From CBDCUW01 sp965222745 (GTDB lineage: Bacteria > Planctomycetota > Planctomycetia > Pirellulales > Pirellulaceae), in contig CBDCUW010000002.1 in NCBI GenBank assembly GCA_965222745.1, positions 248,001 to 312,000 of the forward strand: a DNA stretch of 64,000 nucleotides, in the 5' to 3' direction. A program made the translations under genes and the position numbers. The notes under the pieces are model-generated. The model was not told the DNA's origin, searched no databases, and saw only the letters and a list, made by a program, of their open reading frames with translations. Numbering within the stretch: position 1 is the first letter of the stretch; the number at the start of each line of letters is the position of its first letter. Shown one piece after another: positions 9,280 through 18,929 of the stretch.

Positions 9280-10158
9280 ATGAACGACGACCAACTCATA
9301 CCGCTTGGCAAAGGCCCACGACCCAGGGTGGTGATCTTGGGTGTGCCCGATCGCAAGCGGGTACGAAGCGAACTGCAAAGATTGCGGCCGGCCATTGCGG
9401 AACACGCTGAAATTGTCGTCGAGGATCTTGAATTCAGCTACGACTTTTCCGACACCGACCTCGATCTGGTCATCGTGCTCGGTGGCGATGGTTCGATTTT
9501 GCAATCGGCGCGTCAAATGGGAACTCACCAAGTACCGGTGTTGGGAGTCAATTGTGGGCGACTTGGTTTTCTTGCGGCGCTGTTGCCCGACGATTTTCTG
9601 AATGCCTGGCCGGAGGTCTGCTTGGGGCATTACAGCATTGTCGATCACTTGATGTTGCAAACCACGCTGATTCGTGAAGGGGAAACGGTTGCCCGGCAAC
9701 TTGCCCTGAACGAGGCGGCAGTGCTGGGTGGCCCGCCGTTCAATATTTTGGACATCGACCTGTACGCCGACGGCCATTTAGCGACGCGTTACCGGTGCGA
9801 CGGATTGATCATCGCGACGCCGGTTGGTTCGACGGCCCACAATCTTTCCGCCGGCGGACCGATCCTGCGCCGTCATCTGCAGGCGGTCGTGATTTCTCCC
9901 ATCAGTCCCCACACGTTGACCTACCGACCGCTGGTCGATTCGGCCGACACGATCCTGGAGCTGATGGTGAACGAGCCCAACGAATCGACCAGCATCGTCG
10001 TGGACGGCCGCATTTTGGGGCGACTGATGCCCGGCGACCGGGTCCGGATCGAAAGGGCCCAGCAGCGTTTTCAAATGCTGTCGGTACCGGGCCAAAACGA
10101 CTACCGCGCCCTGCGTGAAAAGTTGGGATGGGGCGGCAGCGTGTCTGTCAAAGGATAG
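9280..10158 (+). CDS. nadK: NAD kinase
   Basis: The 292-aa cytosolic enzyme phosphorylates NAD to NADP with ATP. The diagnostic GGDGS motif (VIVLGGDGSILQSAR) lies near residue 70, followed by GVNCGRLGFLA and the second conserved region TPVGSTAHNLSAGGPIL. ATG 9280 (MNDDQLIPLG) is chosen over the upstream frame, which begins in non-conserved sequence. The length matches bacterial NAD kinases. Neighbours are unrelated, so it is probably transcribed alone or by read-through. Confidence 0.95.
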   Translation: MNDDQLIPLGKGPRPRVVILGVPDRKRVRSELQRLRPAIAEHAEIVVEDLEFSYDFSDTDLDLVIVLGGDGSILQSARQMGTHQVPVLGVNCGRLGFLAALLPDDFLNAWPEVCLGHYSIVDHLMLQTTLIREGETVARQLALNEAAVLGGPPFNILDIDLYADGHLATRYRCDGLIIATPVGSTAHNLSAGGPILRRHLQAVVISPISPHTLTYRPLVDSADTILELMVNEPNESTSIVVDGRILGRLMPGDRVRIERAQQRFQMLSVPGQNDYRALREKLGWGGSVSVKG

Positions 10159-10253
10159 CGGTTTCAAAAACTCTCTTGCCGCGTTGGCCCAATTCTGCCA
10201 CCTTGGGCGAAGCGTGAAACACAGATCATTTGCCGCGTAAGGAGACCGCGATC

Positions 10254-11117
10254 GTGTGCCGTTTTGCCTGGACCCTCTTGACCCTGTCGGTTTGCTTGGC
10301 CACTGCGCCGGTATCTGCCCAAGATGACGCCGCCAAATACGTGTTGCGTTACGATCTGAAACAGGGCGAGCAACTTCACTACGAAGTGACTCACGTCGCC
10401 AAGACAAAAACGCGAATTCGCGGCGCCGAAGAGATCTCGCAGGTTCACACGACCAGCTGGCGGCACTGGAACGTCGCTGCCGCGGACCGTAGCGAGATGA
10501 CGTTCAGCCACATGATCGATGCCGTGGAAATGACTCAGCAACAGGGCGAAGCGGAAGAGGTTCGTTGGGACAGCCGCAGCGGCGAAGCACCCCCGGCGGC
10601 TTTCGAGCGCGTGGCGGAGCAAATCGGTGATCCGCTGGCCACCATCACCATCAATCCGCGTGGCCAAGAAACGGCTCGTGAGGATCACGGCGGCACGAAA
10701 GCACAGTTGGGAATGGGCTCCTTGACGCTAGCGCTGCCGGAAGAGCCGATTGCGGTTGGCGATTCATGGTCGGTGCCGCGAGAGATCAAAGTCAGAGAAC
10801 CCAATGGCGATGTCAAAGTGATCAAGATCCGCGAACTGTACACGCTGAAGAAAGTAAAAACTGGCGTCGCCACGTTGTCGGTTCGCAGCGAACCGCTGAC
10901 GCCCATGGACGAAGAGTCGGTACGAGCTCAAGTCGTTCAGCAACTCAGCAAGGGCGAGATCCGGTTTGACGTCGACAACGGACGTATGATCAGCAAACAA
11001 CTCGATTGGGACGAAACGGTGGTCGGATTCCAAGGGGCCAATAGCTTGATGGAATACCGCGCGCGGTTGACCGAAACGCTGGTCGACGGCGTTCAACGAA
11101 CCGCCCGATTGCCCTAG
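10254..11117 (+). CDS. Secreted protein of unknown function (DUF6263-like)
   Basis: The start is GTG 10254, preceded by AAGGAG with a 9-nt spacer. The product is about 287 aa with a signal peptide (WTLLTLSVCLATAPVSA). The rest is beta-rich with no catalytic motif visible; YVLRYDLKQGEQLHYEVTH and the later IAVGDSWSVPRE resemble planctomycete exported proteins grouped as DUF6263, which I cannot verify. It is likely periplasmic or cell-surface. The stop codon touches a dispersed hairpin repeat. Confidence 0.8.
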   Translation: MCRFAWTLLTLSVCLATAPVSAQDDAAKYVLRYDLKQGEQLHYEVTHVAKTKTRIRGAEEISQVHTTSWRHWNVAAADRSEMTFSHMIDAVEMTQQQGEAEEVRWDSRSGEAPPAAFERVAEQIGDPLATITINPRGQETAREDHGGTKAQLGMGSLTLALPEEPIAVGDSWSVPREIKVREPNGDVKVIKIRELYTLKKVKTGVATLSVRSEPLTPMDEESVRAQVVQQLSKGEIRFDVDNGRMISKQLDWDETVVGFQGANSLMEYRARLTETLVDGVQRTARLP

Positions 11118-11215
11118 TCGGCGATTTTTCCAAAATCGCATCGTGCGTTGCCCGACAGTCGGCGATTTTTTGCGAAATCGCATCGCATGTTAGCCAGCTC
11201 AAAGAGCTGGCCGAC
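11117..11215. repeat. Modular hairpin repeat, copy 2
   Basis: Two GTCGGCGATTTT...AAAATCGC-type hairpins are followed by an AGCCAGCTC...GAGCTGGC hairpin and end in CCGAC. They begin immediately after the stop of the preceding gene, so the array may serve as its transcript end. Same family as 3395-3454. Confidence 0.75.
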
Positions 11216-11219
11216 AGAC

Positions 11220-11531
11220 TCACCAGCTAACACACCGCCTTCGGCGCGGAGCCTTGCCCTTGGATGGTTTTCGCGCGGCGTTGCATTGATCCAGCCGGAC
11301 CGGATCGCCTCTCATCGCATACCTTTCCCACGTTCCTGCGTTGATGGCGTAGGCAGCACGGTCGACCGTGAACCCCAAGGGAACGGGCCGTTTGAGCGGG
11401 ATTTCGTCGACTGCGAAAACGAAGTACCGCCCGTCCTCCTGCGCTTCCATGGTCCGAATCTGGCATTCGACCCCCATCCGATGAGCCAGAGCTTCAAGCC
11501 GCTTTGTGGTCATGTCAGAATAGGCACGCAT
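11220..11531 (-). CDS. Small hypothetical protein
   Basis: The product is about 103 aa from ATG 11531, chosen because GAGGTG sits just upstream; a longer frame reaches 11570. No signal peptide or membrane segment is seen. The N-terminal half (DMTTKRLEALAHRMGVECQI) looks helical and the C-terminus is very basic (KGKAPRRRRC), so nucleic-acid binding is possible. No family was recognised. The 3' end abuts the hairpin repeat array. Confidence 0.5.
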   Translation of the reverse strand: MRAYSDMTTKRLEALAHRMGVECQIRTMEAQEDGRYFVFAVDEIPLKRPVPLGFTVDRAAYAINAGTWERYAMRGDPVRLDQCNAARKPSKGKAPRRRRCVSW

Positions 11532-11658
11532 GATCCACCTCATTTCGATTGTGAGACAGACGTAAGACAACAGTTAGCACCGCAATTACTGTGCCGTTTG
11601 GATTCTTCCCTTCTACGAGCGTGGAAGGAATCCCAAGTGTGCTCATTCGCCCAGTACG

Positions 11659-13146
11659 ATGGGCCCAGTACCGTGGGGACCAACCTTTCTTTGCAGATCG
11701 CCGATGGGGACAGCCAATCCAAAAAGGAGTGCACGACCGGGACTTTCCCGGTCGTTGGAGCGGTGGTTTCGCAAGCCGTGGGTCGAGCTGGCGGTGGGAG
11801 CCCTGATCGTTCTGTCGATCATTCTGACCCTGGCGGAGTTCTTGTTGACCGCCGGAGCGGTCGATGCGGCCGGTTATCAAAGCCTGGTCCGAATCCAGCT
11901 GGTCAACGAGGTGATCACTTGGGCGTTCGTGGTGGAACTGTCGCTGCGGTTTCTAGCGGTCTGGTCACCGCGGCGCTACTTGCGTGAGTATTGGATCGAT
12001 CTGGTGGCGACGATTCCGTCGCTGTTTTCAGGATTCTTCGCCGCTCGTCTGATGCGTTTGTTTCGGCTGCTGCGGATCTTGCGTGTCTTCGGTTACGTGT
12101 CGCGGCTGTCGACCAACTATCCTTACATCGTTCGCAAGGGGTTGGTGGAATACATCACTGTCTGCGGATTGCTGGTGCTGACTGTATTGCTGGGCACCAG
12201 CGCGATGATGCTGTTCGAAAGCGGCAACGGGATGTCTTATCGCGACGCTTTTTGGTTCAGCCTGCATTCGTTGTTTGCAGGGGAACCGATTCCCGAAGCA
12301 CCACAGTCGCTCGGTGGCCGAATGGTTGCGGTGTCGGTGATGTTCATGGGGCTGACGATTTTTGCCATGTTCACTGGAACAGTTTCGGCATTCATGGTGG
12401 AGAGATTGCGCACGAAGGGGAAAACGGTGGATTGGGAACGGCTAGAAAACCACGTCGTGATCTGCGGCTGGAACACCAAGGCGGAAATCATCATCGAAGA
12501 GTATCGGGCGTCTCATGTCAGCAATGAGACGCCGATCGTGGTGATCACCCAGTGGGAACACGAGCCGCCGACCATTTCCGGATCGCTACAGTCGCAAGTC
12601 ACCTTTTTTAACGACGACTTCACCCGGGTGGCGGCGCTGGAACGAGTCGGCATTCACCAAGCCGATGTATGCATCATTTTGAACGATACCTCGGCTGGGC
12701 GCACCGAACAGGACGCTGATGCGCGAACGATCCTGGCGGCGCTGACTGCCGAAAAACTCAATCCCAACGTTTACACCTGCGCCGAGCTGAACAATCGCGA
12801 TTACGCCTCGCACTTGCAGATGGGAAAGGTCAACGACTTTGTGGTCAGCAGCGAGCACAGCGCCTACATGATGGCTCAGGCGGCCCTCAATCGCGGCTTG
12901 ATGGACGTGTTCAAAGAACTGCTGACGCACCAACACGGCAATCAGTTTTACCGCCTTGCCGTCCCGGAAGTGTTTTACGGACGTTCCTTTGACGATGTGC
13001 TTGCCGACATGAGGCAGACGCACCATGCACTGCTGATCGCCGTCGGCAAAGGCCGAGAGATGCGGGTCAATCCCTCGAACTACACACTCGGCCCCGGCGA
13101 CGAGATCGTCGTGATTTCGGGGAAGGCTCCCACCTTCGGTACGTAA
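11659..13146 (+). CDS. Voltage-sensor ion channel with RCK/TrkA-N-like cytosolic domain and atypical filter
   Basis: The 495-aa membrane protein may start at 11659 or 11704. An S1-S4 domain is visible (VELAVGALIVLSIILTLAEF; EVITWAFVVELSLRFLAV; YWIDLVATIPSLF), with an S4 helix RLMRLFRLLRILRVFGYVSR rich in spaced Arg. S5 and S6 flank a pore loop, FSLHSLFAGEPIPEAP, where the potassium filter TVGYG would be expected. After residue ~265 a Rossmann-type domain begins (HVVICGWNTKAEIIIEEY), as in RCK regulators, then a second RCK_C-like part. Ion selectivity therefore cannot be assumed to be K+. It is convergent with the metalloprotease gene. Confidence 0.85.
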   Translation: MGPVPWGPTFLCRSPMGTANPKRSARPGLSRSLERWFRKPWVELAVGALIVLSIILTLAEFLLTAGAVDAAGYQSLVRIQLVNEVITWAFVVELSLRFLAVWSPRRYLREYWIDLVATIPSLFSGFFAARLMRLFRLLRILRVFGYVSRLSTNYPYIVRKGLVEYITVCGLLVLTVLLGTSAMMLFESGNGMSYRDAFWFSLHSLFAGEPIPEAPQSLGGRMVAVSVMFMGLTIFAMFTGTVSAFMVERLRTKGKTVDWERLENHVVICGWNTKAEIIIEEYRASHVSNETPIVVITQWEHEPPTISGSLQSQVTFFNDDFTRVAALERVGIHQADVCIILNDTSAGRTEQDADARTILAALTAEKLNPNVYTCAELNNRDYASHLQMGKVNDFVVSSEHSAYMMAQAALNRGLMDVFKELLTHQHGNQFYRLAVPEVFYGRSFDDVLADMRQTHHALLIAVGKGREMRVNPSNYTLGPGDEIVVISGKAPTFGT

Positions 13147-13172
13147 GCGGGAACCGCTCGTCATTTGACAAC

Positions 13173-13280
13173 ACTCTCCCTTTGGGCCCTTTGGGAGAGT
13201 CGGGCTCTCGGGCCCGAAGAGGGTTTGCGCACCCTGCCCTCCCCGGCCGCTACCGCGTCCGACCCTCCCGGAGGGAGGGT
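13173..13280. terminator. Two strong hairpins between convergent genes
   Basis: ACTCTCCC (13173-13180) pairs with GGGAGAGT (13193-13200), and ACCCTCCC (13262-13269) pairs with GGGAGGGT (13273-13280). Neither has a T tract. They lie between the channel stop and the metalloprotease stop and could act in both directions. Confidence 0.5.
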
Positions 13281-13302
13281 GACGTCATTCAAACAACATT
13301 CC

Positions 13303-16300
13303 TTATTCCGGAGCCACTTCCGCGTCGGCCTCTTTGCCGAAAAAGAACAGCGTCGGTCGGCGCGGTTGGTCCTGGCCGTAGGTGTAGCCTGCTTCCAACG
13401 CCCGGTCGATCCGTTCCTTGGACTCGCTCAGATGAGCCATGGTGTAGGCATCCATTTTGTCGCCACACTTTTTCAGGCTCTTGCCGATTCGCTCGGACAG
13501 CGTACGCAGTTGCATTCGTGCCAAATTGCTGATCGGTTTGTAAGCCGCCGTGTCGTCGGATGTTTTCAACACCAAGTCCAATAGCCGCTGCATGTGTTCG
13601 CGTTGCAGGTTGCGGCGCAGCGAACTGATCATCGGCTTGCGATCGTTACGATCATCGGGGCATTCCTTGTCGATTTCGGCCCAAACCGCTTCGTTGACCG
13701 TGTTGAGCAGTTCCGGCAAGGTCAGCGCGTCCTGGTCTTCCGGCAAACGGATTTCGTTGTCGTAGACGCGCCGCAGCGTGGTCGGATTCATCAACCAAGT
13801 TAGCGCGGAAGCTTGCATGCCAAGAATCCGGTCGTGAATCGGCCAAGCCGCTTCGCTGGACATCGACGAATGGAAACCGCCGTCCAGCCACTTGTCGACA
13901 CTCATTCGTTCCAGCAGCTTCGGGGTCAAACCGTAGGCTTCGTCATAGAACGTTGTGTCGATCACGAACTTCAGCGCCGCCCGCTGTTGGTCGGCCGGGA
14001 CGACTTCGACGGGAGGCCGGTCGCCGGGATCCCCTTTCTTGTCTCGATTGACAAACGCGCCGCCAATCCAGTTGGCCATCATGCTGCCGGCGCGGGTTTG
14101 CAGTCCCAACGTCAGTTCGTAACCGCGTCGTGCCTTGGCCCAGCTATCGCCATCTTTGACGAATTTTTCCAGGATTCGGTCACGATACAACTTCACCAAC
14201 TTCATCTGCTCTTTGGCGTATTCCAAAGGATCGGCGGCAAAGTCGTATCGGCGGGCCAGCGGATCGGGGCCGCTGGTGTCTTCGTCGGTCGCGTACTGCA
14301 GCTCATCTTCGCTGCATCGCTTCAGGATTTCGGGCAACTTTTTCTCGTCGAACGTGTATCCATACTCGATCGCCCAGAAGTCATAAGGACCGATATCGAT
14401 CATCGCGTAATCCCCCTGCGTTTCACCCGATTCGAAACGGAAGTTGATCGGTGCGTAATCCATCACCGAGGAGGCGAACGGCTTTTTCCCTTTCACTTCC
14501 TTGCTGTTGATTTCGTCCAACGTTCTCAGCGCGGTTGCTTTGAAGTTGTGACGCAGGCCGAGGGTATGCCCCACTTCGTGAGCCACCAGGTCGGCCAGCA
14601 GCGGACCGACAAACCATTCGGGCATGCCGTCCAGCAGATCGATATTGTCGGCGGCCTTCTTTTCGTCCTTCTTCTCTTCGTCCTTTTCGTCCTTCTTTTC
14701 ATCTGACTTCTCGTCGTCCTCTTTTTCCTCCTTGTCCTTGTCGTCTTTATCGCCCTCTTCGTCTTTGTCACCTTCCTTGTCGTCGTCCTTCTTCTTCTCT
14801 TCTTCTTTTTCTTCTTTCTTCTTTTTCTCTTTTTCGGCTTCTTCCGCCGCCAACAAAGTCATCGCCCAATTCATCCGGGTCAGGGCCAGATCGAGGCTGC
14901 GGGCGCTGGCCGCCATGCAGAGACCGTTCTTTTGGCTGACTTGGCCATAGAGACCGTCAAACTCGTCATCGCCGATCAACGACGGATCGGCCTGGGCCAT
15001 GGAGAATCCAGCCATCGGTTGTTGAGCTTGGCGGGCAAACTTTTGTCGCAGGTAATTCGCTTTTTCGGGCGGAGCCAAACGAATGCGCGGATCCCACCTT
15101 GGATTGTCACCCAACCAGGCAAGCGTTTCGGGACTGGCCCCTTCCATCGCCAGCTGTGGCATTAAGTCTTCGTAGTTGAAATTGAAGTGCCGGATCCAGC
15201 CGTCGGTCAGAATGATGTCGGCGTCCAGGATCTCGCCCGTCGACGGGTGCACTCGGCTGGGACCGATTGCCGTCCCGATATCGTTATTGAGCCAACGGAT
15301 GAAGTTGTAACGAACGTCTTCGGGGTCCTTTTCCATGTGCGCGCCGGTTTGCGCGTCCTGGTATTCGACCACGATCGCGTCGACCAGGCCGACTTTGCGA
15401 TACGCCTCGTTCCAATAATCGACTCCCTCCTTGATCCAGCGGCGATAACGCACTGGCGTGGTGTGCTCGACGTAAAAGCGAATCGGTTCCTTCGGCGGAC
15501 TCAGTTTGAGTTTCGAATCGCGCTTCTGCAGGTTCCAGCGATTGATGTAACGAACCCGAGTCTCGTCGTCCTTGTATTTGCTCAGGTCCGAAAACGTCGT
15601 CGTGAAGTAACCGACTCGTTCGTCAGCCTTACGAGGTTTGAAACCCGAAGTGACCGCGGGCACTTCGCTGAACGAATAATGCAGCGTTTGAAAGCGGCTG
15701 GAGATGCCCACGATCTCGAACGCCACTTCGACGTTCTTCGGAAAGACCTTGGCCGACTTGAGCGATCGGATTCGGCTGTTGGTGATTCGCACCGGAGCGT
15801 TCAGCATGCTTTGCTTGCTGAAAAATTTGGTCGCGTTGGTGATCAACAGCGAATCAAGATCGATCACCGGTCCGCCGCCGGGTCCGGTGGCGACGATGGG
15901 AATGTCCAACAGCACCTTGTCGGTGAACAAGCTTTTGACCGAAGCTTTCGATTCCGGATCGCCGGTAGCTCTTACCTCCAGGTTCGGCGAAATCAGCGCC
16001 AGGCGATCGTCATAACGACGCCACTGGACGACCCAATCACCCGACTGCAGGCCGGCATATTGGTCGCCACTGCTGATCGTCAGCGCGATGAAATAACTTT
16101 TGCCGGCAAAGTTCTTGGGCAGCTCGGCCAACACCTGGGCATCCTTGTCACGTTTCCAAAGACCGAACAGCCCTTTGCTGCTCTGTTGGTCGGAGACATT
16201 GACCTTCGTGAATCCCTCCGAAACTTTATCGAACGGCGGCAATTGGGCCGAGGCGTTCTGAAGTGACGTGAGGGCGATGACGGCGGCTGCAAAAAGGTAG

Positions 16301-16332
16301 CTGTATTTCATTCCGAACACTTGGTATTTCAA
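13303..16332 (-). CDS. Exported zinc metalloprotease (DUF5117/DUF4953-type) with a charged insert
   Basis: The protein is about 1009 aa from a TTG at 16332 preceded by AAAGGA; ATG at 16311 is an alternative without a clear RBS. A signal peptide (YLFAAAVIALTSLQNASA) precedes a large region with VEHTTPVRYRRWIKEGVDYWN, typical of planctomycete/bacteroidete zinc-dependent metalloproteases. The catalytic site is HEVGHTLGLRHNF near residue 585, an extended HEXXHXXGXXH metzincin-like motif. Just before it, residues ~494-560 are almost only Lys, Glu and Asp. This insert is absent in a typical family member and may be a flexible or metal-binding linker. The substrate is unknown. Confidence 0.9.
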   Translation of the reverse strand: MKYQVFGMKYSYLFAAAVIALTSLQNASAQLPPFDKVSEGFTKVNVSDQQSSKGLFGLWKRDKDAQVLAELPKNFAGKSYFIALTISSGDQYAGLQSGDWVVQWRRYDDRLALISPNLEVRATGDPESKASVKSLFTDKVLLDIPIVATGPGGGPVIDLDSLLITNATKFFSKQSMLNAPVRITNSRIRSLKSAKVFPKNVEVAFEIVGISSRFQTLHYSFSEVPAVTSGFKPRKADERVGYFTTTFSDLSKYKDDETRVRYINRWNLQKRDSKLKLSPPKEPIRFYVEHTTPVRYRRWIKEGVDYWNEAYRKVGLVDAIVVEYQDAQTGAHMEKDPEDVRYNFIRWLNNDIGTAIGPSRVHPSTGEILDADIILTDGWIRHFNFNYEDLMPQLAMEGASPETLAWLGDNPRWDPRIRLAPPEKANYLRQKFARQAQQPMAGFSMAQADPSLIGDDEFDGLYGQVSQKNGLCMAASARSLDLALTRMNWAMTLLAAEEAEKEKKKKEEKEEEKKKDDDKEGDKDEEGDKDDKDKEEKEDDEKSDEKKDEKDEEKKDEKKAADNIDLLDGMPEWFVGPLLADLVAHEVGHTLGLRHNFKATALRTLDEINSKEVKGKKPFASSVMDYAPINFRFESGETQGDYAMIDIGPYDFWAIEYGYTFDEKKLPEILKRCSEDELQYATDEDTSGPDPLARRYDFAADPLEYAKEQMKLVKLYRDRILEKFVKDGDSWAKARRGYELTLGLQTRAGSMMANWIGGAFVNRDKKGDPGDRPPVEVVPADQQRAALKFVIDTTFYDEAYGLTPKLLERMSVDKWLDGGFHSSMSSEAAWPIHDRILGMQASALTWLMNPTTLRRVYDNEIRLPEDQDALTLPELLNTVNEAVWAEIDKECPDDRNDRKPMISSLRRNLQREHMQRLLDLVLKTSDDTAAYKPISNLARMQLRTLSERIGKSLKKCGDKMDAYTMAHLSESKERIDRALEAGYTYGQDQPRRPTLFFFGKEADAEVAPE

Positions 16333-16778
16333 GGAGTTGGTCCTTTAAGGTTAGGTCACGTCGACCGCTGAAATTGGGCCGAAACGCCGAATTTCCGATT
16401 CCAAAAACGGCGCTGTCTTCAGCGCAAGCCGAAATACAAACCCAGGGAATTTTGGCTGGCTGAGGGGAAGGAGGTGGAATCGACACACCACGGGCCGATA
16501 CCCACCCCACATTATCGTTTTAGCCGATAAAGTCGTCCATATCCAAACATTCCCTTCATAAACGGCCGTTTCGGCGAAATCGGGAGGCGGTGGTCCAGCT
16601 TCCACTCCCTCACCGCGATTCCACCAGTCAATGGTCTGCCTTCATTTTCTTCATCGTTTCTTCGTGCATTGACGGTTGTTGATGTCAGGTCGACAATTCG
16701 GTCAGTGTCCCCAGTGGATCTCCGTGTTTTGGCGGACCACCGTTCACTCCACCGATCTTCCCGAAAGAAAACCACCGT
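16333..16778. other. Intergenic region between divergent genes
   Basis: These 446 bases hold no convincing gene. A small hairpin TTATCG-7 nt-CGATAA is at 16511-16529 and a palindrome AACGGCCGTTT near 16560. Promoters for both flanking genes must lie here, but no clear -35/-10 pair or riboswitch fold was recognised. Confidence 0.5.
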
Positions 16779-18044
16779 ATGACCTCGTTGCAACAGCAAG
16801 ACCCCCAGATCTGGGAGGCGATCGAGGCCGAAGCCCAACGACAACAGGATGGGCTCGAATTGATCGCCAGCGAGAACTATGTCTCTTTGCCCATCATGCA
16901 GGCCGGCGGCAGTGTATTGACCAACAAATACGCCGAGGGATATCCGGGTAGGCGGTATTACGGTGGATGTGAACACGTCGATGTGGTCGAAACGCTGGCC
17001 ATCGAGCGTGCCAAGAAGCTGTTTGGTGCCGAGGCGGCCAACGTCCAGCCCCACAGCGGTTCGCAGGCCAACACGGCGGTCTACCTCACCTGTCTCGATC
17101 CGGGCGACACGGTGCTGGGCCTGGACTTGGCCCAGGGGGGCCACCTCACCCATGGCATGAAGCTGAACATCAGCGGCAAACTCTACAACTTCCACAGTTA
17201 CGGCGTTGACCCGGAAAACCATCGACTCGATTTTGATCAACTGGCTCGTTTGGCCCGCGAGCACAAGCCGAAACTGATCGTCGCCGGGGCCAGTGCCTAT
17301 CCGCGTGAGATTCCGCACGACAAGTTCGCCGAAATCGCTTCCGAAGTCGGCGCGCTGCTGATGGTCGACATGGCCCACTACGCGGGGCTGGTCGCCAGCG
17401 GACAGCACAACAGTCCGATTCCCTACGCCGATTTTGTGACCACCACCACCCACAAGACGCTACGTGGGCCCCGCGCCGGTCTGATTTTGTGCAAAAAAGG
17501 TCGGCTGAAAGATGTCAATCGCAGCGTTTTTCCCGGCATCCAGGGCGGCCCGCTGATGCACATCATCGCCGCCAAAGCGGTCTGTTTTGCCGAGGCGATG
17601 ACCGAGGAATTCCAAGCCTACGGCAAAGCGGTCGTCGACAACGCACGCGTGCTTGCCGAGGCGCTGCTGGCAGCTGGTTTGCCGTTGGTCAGCGGCGGAA
17701 CGGACAATCACTTGATGATGATCGACGTGACTTCGGTTGGCCTGGGTGGCAAAAAGGCGGAAGCGGTGTTGGACCAGTGCGGAATCACCGTGAACATGAA
17801 CATGATTCCGTTTGACCAGCGACGACCCGCCGATCCCTCCGGGATCCGCATCGGAACGCCCGCTTTGACCACTCGAGGGATGGGGACGGACGAAATGAAC
17901 CGAGTCGCCGGCTGGATCCACCAGGCCCTCACGGCCGCCGACGATGCTTCGCTGCATCGCTTGATCCGCGACGAAGTGCGTGAGCTGTGCGAGGATTTTC
18001 CGGTACCTGCCGGACGTACCTCGGCTATCGAACCGGTAAGCTAG
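16779..18044 (+). CDS. glyA: Serine hydroxymethyltransferase
   Basis: The 421-aa PLP enzyme interconverts serine and glycine with tetrahydrofolate. Conserved segments are LELIASENYVS, TNKYAEGYPGRRYYGGCE, the HSGSQAN loop, DMAHYAGLVA, and the PLP-lysine motif TTTTHKTLRGPRAG near residue 230. The length is normal. It is cytosolic and a homodimer in the family. A response regulator follows after 19 bp and may be co-transcribed, though the functions look unrelated. Confidence 0.97.
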   Translation: MTSLQQQDPQIWEAIEAEAQRQQDGLELIASENYVSLPIMQAGGSVLTNKYAEGYPGRRYYGGCEHVDVVETLAIERAKKLFGAEAANVQPHSGSQANTAVYLTCLDPGDTVLGLDLAQGGHLTHGMKLNISGKLYNFHSYGVDPENHRLDFDQLARLAREHKPKLIVAGASAYPREIPHDKFAEIASEVGALLMVDMAHYAGLVASGQHNSPIPYADFVTTTTHKTLRGPRAGLILCKKGRLKDVNRSVFPGIQGGPLMHIIAAKAVCFAEAMTEEFQAYGKAVVDNARVLAEALLAAGLPLVSGGTDNHLMMIDVTSVGLGGKKAEAVLDQCGITVNMNMIPFDQRRPADPSGIRIGTPALTTRGMGTDEMNRVAGWIHQALTAADDASLHRLIRDEVRELCEDFPVPAGRTSAIEPVS

Positions 18045-18063
18045 GGATTCGGGGATTGTTGCC

Positions 18064-18507
18064 ATGAACCGAATCCTGATTGCCGACGACAACGACGCCA
18101 ATCGCGAACTGCTGGAAGCCTACCTGGTCAGCGTCGATTGCGAGATCGAAACATCGATCGACGGCCAAGATACGCTCGACAAAGTCAACTCGTTCCAGCC
18201 CGATTTGGTGCTGTTGGACGTGATGATGCCCAAGCTCAGTGGCTTCGAGGTCTGCAAAAAGCTCAAGGATGATCCCCAGACGGCGCGGGTGATGGTGTTG
18301 ATGGTCACCGCCCTGAATGAGTTGGGGGACATCGAGCGGGCCGTCAACGCCGGCACCGACGATTTCTTAAGCAAACCGGTCAACAAGATCGAACTGCTCA
18401 AACGGGTCGACAACATGCTGAAGCTCAAGGGTACCGGCGACGAACTGGAACGGCTTCGCCGGTACATCCAAGAAATGGAAGACGAGCACGGCCAAAAAGA
18501 ACCGTAG
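18064..18507 (+). CDS. Single-domain response regulator
   Basis: The 147-aa protein is a lone REC domain: acidic pair IADDND, phosphoacceptor Asp in PDLVLLDVMMP near residue 54, Thr in MVTALNE and Lys in FLSKPVNK. After the REC domain a short coiled helix (ELERLRRYIQEMEDEHGQK) ends the protein; there is no output domain. It probably works as a phosphorelay shuttle or protein-binding regulator. No partner kinase is adjacent. Confidence 0.93.
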   Translation: MNRILIADDNDANRELLEAYLVSVDCEIETSIDGQDTLDKVNSFQPDLVLLDVMMPKLSGFEVCKKLKDDPQTARVMVLMVTALNELGDIERAVNAGTDDFLSKPVNKIELLKRVDNMLKLKGTGDELERLRRYIQEMEDEHGQKEP

Positions 18508-18742
18508 GCCGACTGGTCCCCAAGTCGGCGCGCACGGTCGGCTGGTTTTCCAGTTCTGGTTGCGAAGCGACAAACTGTCGGCCAGTTTTCCAAACTGGCT
18601 CGCGATGCGACTTCGGAGAAGTCGCCGACAAACTGGCTCGCGATGCGACTTCGGAGAAGTCGCCAACAGTCGGCCAGTTTTCCAAACTGGCAACGAAGCG
18701 ACTTCGGAGAAGTCGCCGACGGGACAAGTCGGCCTACGATGG
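18508..18742. repeat. Modular hairpin repeat array, copy 3 (longest)
   Basis: Starting at the stop of the response regulator, the array contains repeated GGCCAGTTTTCCAAACTGGC hairpins and CGACTTCGGAGAAGTCGCC hairpins. It is bounded by inverted flanks, GTAGGCCGACT on the left and AGTCGGCCTAC on the right. The modules are the same as in the other copies, but in different order and orientation. Confidence 0.8.
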
Positions 18743-18929
18743 CGGTCTGGGCAATTCTTGCCACCCTCTGCTGGCGTCTTTTTGTCGCTAAGGTTAACGA
18801 ACTCTACCTAAAGCCTTTGCATCGCGACTCTCGGCTCCATACATTGGGACGTCATCTTCCGATCGATGGCTTTGCCGGCCTGGGGGTTGGCATCAAGGCC
18901 ACCGACTTTTCATTGAAGGAGTTTGAGTT

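Noticed and set aside
11148..11987. Long plus-strand frame overlapping the small hypothetical gene and channel start
   Set aside because: It runs through a hairpin repeat and conflicts with the well-supported channel frame.
15187..16266. Plus-strand frame opposite the metalloprotease
   Set aside because: No recognisable domain and fully overlapped by a strongly supported gene.
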